This document shows, one piece after another, positions 58,261 through 64,000 of a stretch of 64,000 nt of DNA. The DNA is taken from positions 19,964,001-20,028,000 of the forward strand of contig CM034546.1 in NCBI GenBank assembly GCA_020055645.1, given 5' to 3'. The translations under genes and the position numbers were made by a program. This stretch comes from Tomocerus qinae. Its lineage: Eukaryota; Arthropoda; Collembola; Entomobryomorpha; Tomoceridae. The notes below the pieces were generated by a model, which was not told the origin of the DNA, ran no database searches, and saw nothing but the letters and a program-made list of their open reading frames with translations. Position 1 is the first letter of the stretch; the number at the start of each line of letters is the position of its first letter.

Positions 58261-61216
58261 ATGGAGTCTGGCCGCGGAAAACCTTTGCCAATTCTGAAAA
58301 TAACGCCTGAAAAGGTATCAATTGATGTGCCTGTTCTAAAGGAGATTCTTCTAAAAGTGGGAGATTCTCCATTTGCACTCTATTACTCATCTATTGCATC
58401 TATTGCATCTGTACTCTATTAATGGACCCACACGTACTGGAAAAAGTTTTATGCTTAGTCAGTGCATACGATATTTGAGACACCCGGAGGACCAATCCAG
58501 TAAGTCCTGGTTGAAGAAATCAATTAATGAAAAATCTTTTGAATGGAGAGGTAAAAACGACAAAATATTTTGTATTAATTAAATATAATTTTTGAATTTA
58601 CTTAGGTAACATAATAAAATAGCAGATAAGAAAACTACTTAACATGCCTGCTTAAAGCAAGTCAAGCCAATTAAATTCAAAATCCAAAAAATATATTTCC
58701 CTAGTCACAAGAGTCAGTAAGAAATCAATAAATCATATTGGAAAAACAAATTCTTTTGACTATGTATAGTTGGCTAACTATGTTCAACTGGTATCTGAAG
58801 TTTACCTATAATAGTAATTAAAAAACAAAGTATTTACTGTAGCAACAAATATCAAAATAACAAGTTAACCCCTAAAGGGTTAATTGAAATACAAAATAAG
58901 ATACCTATAACTTTTAGATAACTTTTAATTTTCTTCCTGCTCTGAATATTTGTGCTATCATCAGTTATAAGAATGTAGAAAATACTCTTGTATTTGTACT
59001 AATGGATGATACAATATGAATTCTTGGCCGTCAAACTAAAAGGCTCCATCTAAGGGTGGGGACCTCATCGACCACACTCTACAAGATAATGAGTGGGGCA
59101 ACCTACCCTAGAATGGGGGTTTTTAATTTTGCTGTTATCATTCCTTTAAAACAAAAAATCAGACCCGCGTGCCTCCGATACGGAAATGCCTCAGGGTTTT
59201 AAATAATAGTATCATAATAATAGTATGATAGTGATCTAACCTACAATAACTATGATTTTTTTATTTTTAGGAGGATCTGAAAGAAAAACAACGGGTATTG
59301 ACGTTTGGTCGGAACCGTTTTGGATTAAAAAGAATAATCGCAAAGTGGCCCTGATCCTAATGGACACACAAGGCTCTTTTGATGATAAAACGACTTTACA
59401 ACAAAATGCCATCGTTTTTGCTATTTCTTCTCTGCTGTCGTCTGTTCTCATTTTCAACACTATGTTAGGTATCAACGAGGAGGTTTTACAATTCTTCCAA
59501 TTTTTCTCCAACTACGCAACAATGACAATTCCAAAAAATGAAAAAAGTAACAGTGGAGGGGCTTTTCAAAAACTAATATTTCTTATCCGAGATTTCCAAT
59601 TTGTTCAAGAGTATAAACTTGGCTACTACGACAGTCGGCAAACGCCTGTAGGACAGCAAATTACTAAAAACTACAAATTGGATAAAGTAGATTCAAAGCC
59701 CGATCAACCTGTTAGAATATAAGATGACAATATTATATTACACAACCAATCTATATCCGTGTTTATGAAATAGATATTTCTGTTTAGATTAAGTGTGAAC
59801 ATTTTATTACTAGCTGCCGCATGTCATAAAATGTGCTAAAAGCTTCTTCATGACCTAATTGCCTAACCTTTAGTTTTGTTATTGATCTTGTTATTGTCAA
59901 CAAGTTATTGGAATGTCTTGACCTGAAATGTATAAATAAATGCCGAGCAGTTATGCTCAATGCTACTCATTCTGAAATTCTCCACTGAGCTGACATCATT
60001 TTCTTGACTATGCACTAGTCAAAGTTCATCACAACCACCTGAAAATCGATTCACTCGGGACCAAGTGACCAACAGCTTTCAGGATATCGGAGTTTATCTC
60101 ATGCCAGAACCAGACAAAGGACTCAAACAAAGAGACCAAGTGGACAACATGGACGAAGAATTTGCAGACCATATTATGAGCTTCGTGCATCTCCTGTTGT
60201 CTCATGAGATGGTGATTAAGAAAATTGGGGGAGTTGAAGTAACTGGAAATGAAATGGTCAAATATATTACATCTTGGGGAAAGTTATTTGATGGCAATGA
60301 CTTGCCAGAAATCAAAAGCATCTACCATACAGCAGCCGATGCCCAATACATTATGGCCAAGCACAGTGCAATAGCTTACTATACAAATGAGATGCAAAAA
60401 TGTATTCAAAGTCATCCAAATGGATTGCCAGAAAACAAACTATCAGTAGAATCCAACCAATATGCTAATCAGGCGAAAGGAATTTACCGTAACCGACGGC
60501 GATTGGGAGGTGATGACTACGATGAAAGATTTGAACAGGAATTCGAAGATGAGGTTAATCGGTTGTTCTACGCTTTTAAAAGCACAAACAATGCAAATTT
60601 AAAAGCTGAACGGATTCGGAAAGAAATGGAAAAAGAAAATGAAAGGATTGCTGGAGAAATTAAGAAAGCAAATAAGAAAATAGAGAACATTAAAGCCCGG
60701 CACGAAGAAGCATGCGAGGAAATGTCGGAGGAAATCAGAAAGGGAAATAAAAAAGCTGAAGATTTAGAAGAAATGGTTAAAGATCAAAAAGCCAAACAAG
60801 AGGATTTAAACCGACAAATTAAAGAGAAGGAGGAAGAGATGAGAAAAAATAAAGAAGAAGAGAAAAGGCGAATTAAAGAAGAACATCGAAGAAATAAAGA
60901 AGAAGAAATTAAAAGGAATAAAGAAGAAGAAATTAGACGAAAAAAAGAAGAAGAATATAGACGAAATAAAGAAGAAGAAATTAGACGCATGGCAGAAGAA
61001 ATTAGGGAGAATAAAGAGGAGATTAGACGAAGTAATGAAGATGCAAGAGCCAAAGATCAGTCGGATGATGAGATTAGGATATTTGAAAAAGCGGGTGCAG
61101 CTGCTGATGAAGTCGTTAAAGGTGCAGGTAGAGTCGTTAAAGGTGCAGGTAAAGTCGTTGAAAAGGTAGTTGACAATGTAGTTGACAAGGTTGATGACAA
61201 ATGTGTCATCGCATGA
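58261..61216 (+). pseudogene. GBP/atlastin-type GTPase with coiled coil and CaaX box, probably interrupted
   Basis: Exon 1 (ATG at 58261, donor at 58551) has PLPILKITPEKVSIDVPVL and the P-loop GPTRTGKSF. Exon 2 (59271 on) has ERKTTGIDVWSEPF (switch I), LMDTQGSFDD (G3) and LIRDF (the RD motif). The third block (open from 60008 to 61216) is the atlastin-like helical middle (NSFQDIGVYLMPEP, MDEEFADHIMSF, PEIKSIYHTAADAQYIM). About 150 residues of Lys/Glu/Arg-rich coiled coil follow, and the end is KCVIA, a CaaX prenylation signal. Family members fuse or scaffold membranes, or act in cell-autonomous immunity. Two problems exist. A 31-bp insertion of 'ctattgcat' units before the P-loop shifts frame. 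The join between 59722 and about 60018 has no phase-matched splice sites that I can find. Either it is a pseudogene or the gene model is more complex. Confidence 0.75.
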
Positions 61217-63313
61217 GTTATTTTCCTGAACAAATCATAAATTTAATTGAGAATAATTAAGGTTTAAATTATTAAATAAAATCAAATGGTACTATGGTAC
61301 ATATACCGCGAAGCTAATAAAAGTCAAAGCGGATTATCATGTCAAGACATTATGTTTATAAAATTCATAAAATTAATTCATAAAAATGTGAATAATCGCT
61401 TAAAGGTGGCAGAGTGGAAAAAGAAAAAGATAGGCATATTTCTGTATAATGAAACGGACGGACGCACTAAGCCATCAAAAGAAAAATCTTTAATACATAA
61501 TCATTTTTATCGATCTGTAGTCAAATTATATAGCATTTGCATAGGTGGAAATCATCAATAATAAATAAGAATCGAGTTAAACAAAGAATAATCCGTTTTG
61601 TGGATTTATCTTTTTTGAAGTAATATAATAAATAATTGAAGTATAATAAATAATTGAAGTATAATAAAATTGATAATAAAGGATTGTAAATGTGGCACGC
61701 CAAAGTAACATTTAACAGCGTAAGAGTAGCATCGAATAGTTTAATTGTATGATACAAAATGTACATGCAGTACTAGTTAGTAGTATAAAATATTAGTACC
61801 TACATTAGTTGACGGTTTTTTTGGTGCACTTGTACTAGCTAATATATTATGCTACTTAGTAGTACAGAAACGTAATAATAATATTATTTGTTTTATTGTG
61901 TAGTTATATTATAATCACAGTATTCGTAGTGACGGTTATATTTCAGTTTGACAAACGAAAATTTTAGGAAAATTAAAATTGTGTATAGGTACTTTAGAAA
62001 TAGGAATTCAGTTTTGGTTGGGTTAAATTTGGCTTTAGGCAGGCAATAATTTGACTCTCAGACTCAGTTTAAAAACAACATTTATTATTAGAATAAATCA
62101 TATGATACTGGTTGCTTTTATTATGACCTTTCATTTAACAATCGTTGTAAATGTTATATCCAGAGAAATATAAACTTAGAGATGAAGGATATTACTTCAC
62201 TCATCTAACATAGTCCTTATATTTATAGTTCAGAGTTCAAACAAAGATATACGATATACAATTTGTGTAATATCACCTTGCTTGAAGACATTTAATACCA
62301 GGAATAATTTTGCTCTCCATAATGTTCTGCTATAGAAAATTTAGTTACTGAAGAATAAGAAATGATAACAAATATTGTTTATAGAGTATATATATATATA
62401 ATTTTTTACTCTACTACCTACTACCCTGGTAATGTAAGATGATTGCTTGTAAAATGTACACTGACTGGATATCAACTATTATAACATACGTAATATTAAT
62501 ACAAATAAAATACAAACAGATATAGTACAGTACATGCAGTATAACTTATGTATTTATTATCACAGACTCTTACGTTCGATGAATGTTCAGTGTGTCAATG
62601 TAAATGAAGATTATTATTATTAATGTGTAGTTCTTAATATTATGTCCATTCATTTAATACAACAAATAGTAATACACTATTTTTAGCATTATAGCTAATA
62701 TTGTAGCAATTATTTATTCATTATCCTTATACATTATGCATTATGCTGACGACCATACGTCACCAATAAAGTCTCATGCATAACTATATAATAATTAATA
62801 CGTAATTGAATTCTACATATCTGAGTTGTCTTTTAGATATCTGTGTACAATCTTTCCTACCCTTATAGTATGTGTGGAAACCAATAGACCACCCACAAGG
62901 TCAATTAGGTGCCTTGGTGGGTGGTCTTTTACAACTCACTCACATTGTCCGCTCACTAAATGTGCAGTGTGTACAGATAATGATCACTAAATCACTATTT
63001 AACTATTATAGAAAATTGGTCCATATGACGCGCCTAAGTACTAGTAAGTTTAGAGATTCGGAATAAACTTGACGCATTTTCAGTGGCATACAGATCTCAC
63101 ATAAGTAAACAGTAAAACATTAATCTTTAGAGCTACAATAACATTCGCTTGAAAAAGTATTTTAAACTGCAATATCCCAGGGTATATCGTTAGGGTTGTT
63201 TCAACAAATAGTAATATTAGTAATACATTATTACTTATTTCTACAACATTTAAGTAGGAATGACAGATATTTCCCCATTAATTTACCCAAGTGGTGTATT
63301 ATAAATTATAAGG
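61217..63313. other. Non-coding; one strong hairpin
   Basis: The 3' region of the GTPase gene is followed by AT-rich sequence. A (ta) run lies at about 62387-62401. At about 62889-62927 accacccacaagg faces ccttggtgggtggt around a short loop. No gene is supported. Confidence 0.4.
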
Positions 63314-64000
63314 ATGCTTCTTTCTTTCGGAATGTTTATCTTCTCCCTGGGACTCATCTTTCCATTTGAATACAGTTATGGAGTGGGAAATCCTCAGGTA
63401 AAACCTTTTCAAATTATATAAATATTTTGTTTTAAATTCAGTAACATTCAAATTTTTAGTTAAATCGTTGAGCAATTATTTTAGGAAATGATAGAATATG
63501 ATGATTCTGTTGTAACCGTGGATCCTGCTAAATCTGTTGAACTGGTTCCGCATACAACGATGGAAAATGACACACGGAATCACATTTATATCCTACTGGT
63601 GGGACTATCCGGAAGTGGGAAATCGTCAACTGTAAGTATTTAAACCATTTTCACATGAAATTATCAAACATCCGGTATATTAAATCAACTGCAATTCATA
63701 AAAAATTCTTCATATTAATCTTTTGCGATTGTTTTCTTAGATTAACATGTTATTTAACACGACGGTTGCTGCGGTCGGAAATACTGAATCAACTACATCA
63801 GAAATATTTGAATACAGTCTGGGCCAATCGGATAGTTCGGGAACTGAGCTGAGGCTAATTGACACTCCAGGATTAGAAGACACGCGAGGTCTGGAAAATG
63901 ATGCTAAATTCCTCGCCACAATGGAAGAATTTCTCAACAATCACATACCCTTTCTCAAAGACCGCCAGATGTTGTTTTGATCTGTGCAAGATTTGACGAT
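63314..64000 (+). CDS. P-loop GTPase (AIG1/GIMAP- or septin-like) with signal peptide, partial
   Basis: Exons are 63314..63397, 63485..63631 and 63741 to beyond the window, with strong GT-AG sites and phase-0 introns. Exon 1 is a signal peptide or membrane anchor (LLSFGMFIFSLGLIFPFEYSYG). Exon 2 carries the P-loop GLSGSGKSST and exon 3 the G3 motif DTPGLEDTRG. Near 63945-63955 (a CCC TTT run) the frame in use ends at a TGA (63978). The frame one base over continues PPDVVLICARFDD, the usual next strand of the G domain, so a single-base indel is likely. The C-terminal part is outside the window. A secretory signal on a cytosolic-type GTPase is unusual; it may instead anchor the protein in a membrane. 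Confidence 0.7.

Noticed and set aside
60784-61053. Serine/leucine-rich minus-strand frame
   Set aside because: It is the antisense shadow of the Lys/Glu-rich coiled coil of the GTPase gene.

Overview
This is a window of AT-rich eukaryotic DNA with spliced genes (GT-AG introns, many of 60-130 bp), divergent chemoreceptors and an ionotropic-receptor-like gene, a BEL/Pao retroelement and many cut-and-paste transposons. This suits an arthropod genome. A springtail or similar basal hexapod is my guess from the look of the chemoreceptor-like and Ub-ART genes; nothing here proves it.

Layout. 1-4945: repeats, then a chemoreceptor-like gene (minus strand) whose third exon carries a 976-bp TA-flanked transposon. 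5138-8609: a complete hAT transposon with a four-exon transposase. 8930-12010: a tandem duplication, one half of which carries a MULE-type element. 14030-15110: a secreted lipocalin. 15860-17435: a copy of the region upstream of the second chemoreceptor gene, with a foldback element. 17917-21388: a second hAT copy in which I found no difference from the first. 22-25 kb: SINE-like, palindromic and nested TIR elements. 25161-27108: a divergent ionotropic receptor (minus). 29120-32267: the intact chemoreceptor paralog (minus). 32-36 kb: duplicated blocks, each carrying a hAT-type MITE. 36023-36480: a small secreted, neuropeptide-like precursor. 40043-43504: an internally deleted BEL/Pao element. 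44-46 kb and 52.6-55.7 kb: two copies of a non-coding block that lies upstream of a ubiquitin-ADP-ribosyltransferase-like fusion gene (47056-48062). The second copy has received a 610-bp LTR mini-element (TRIM). 58261-61216: a GBP/atlastin-type GTPase with a coiled coil and a C-terminal CaaX box. 63314-64000: the start of a second P-loop GTPase with a signal peptide, cut by the window edge.

Several host genes are interrupted by a single-base shift at a short homopolymer (lipocalin, ionotropic receptor, edge GTPase), while the two hAT transposases are clean. Residual base errors in the assembly are therefore a serious alternative to pseudogenes. By contrast, the transposon in the chemoreceptor exon and the 31-bp insertion before the GTPase P-loop are real sequence events. 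The strongest leads are the Ub-ART fusion gene, the transposon that could be spliced as a new intron, and the twin hAT copies.
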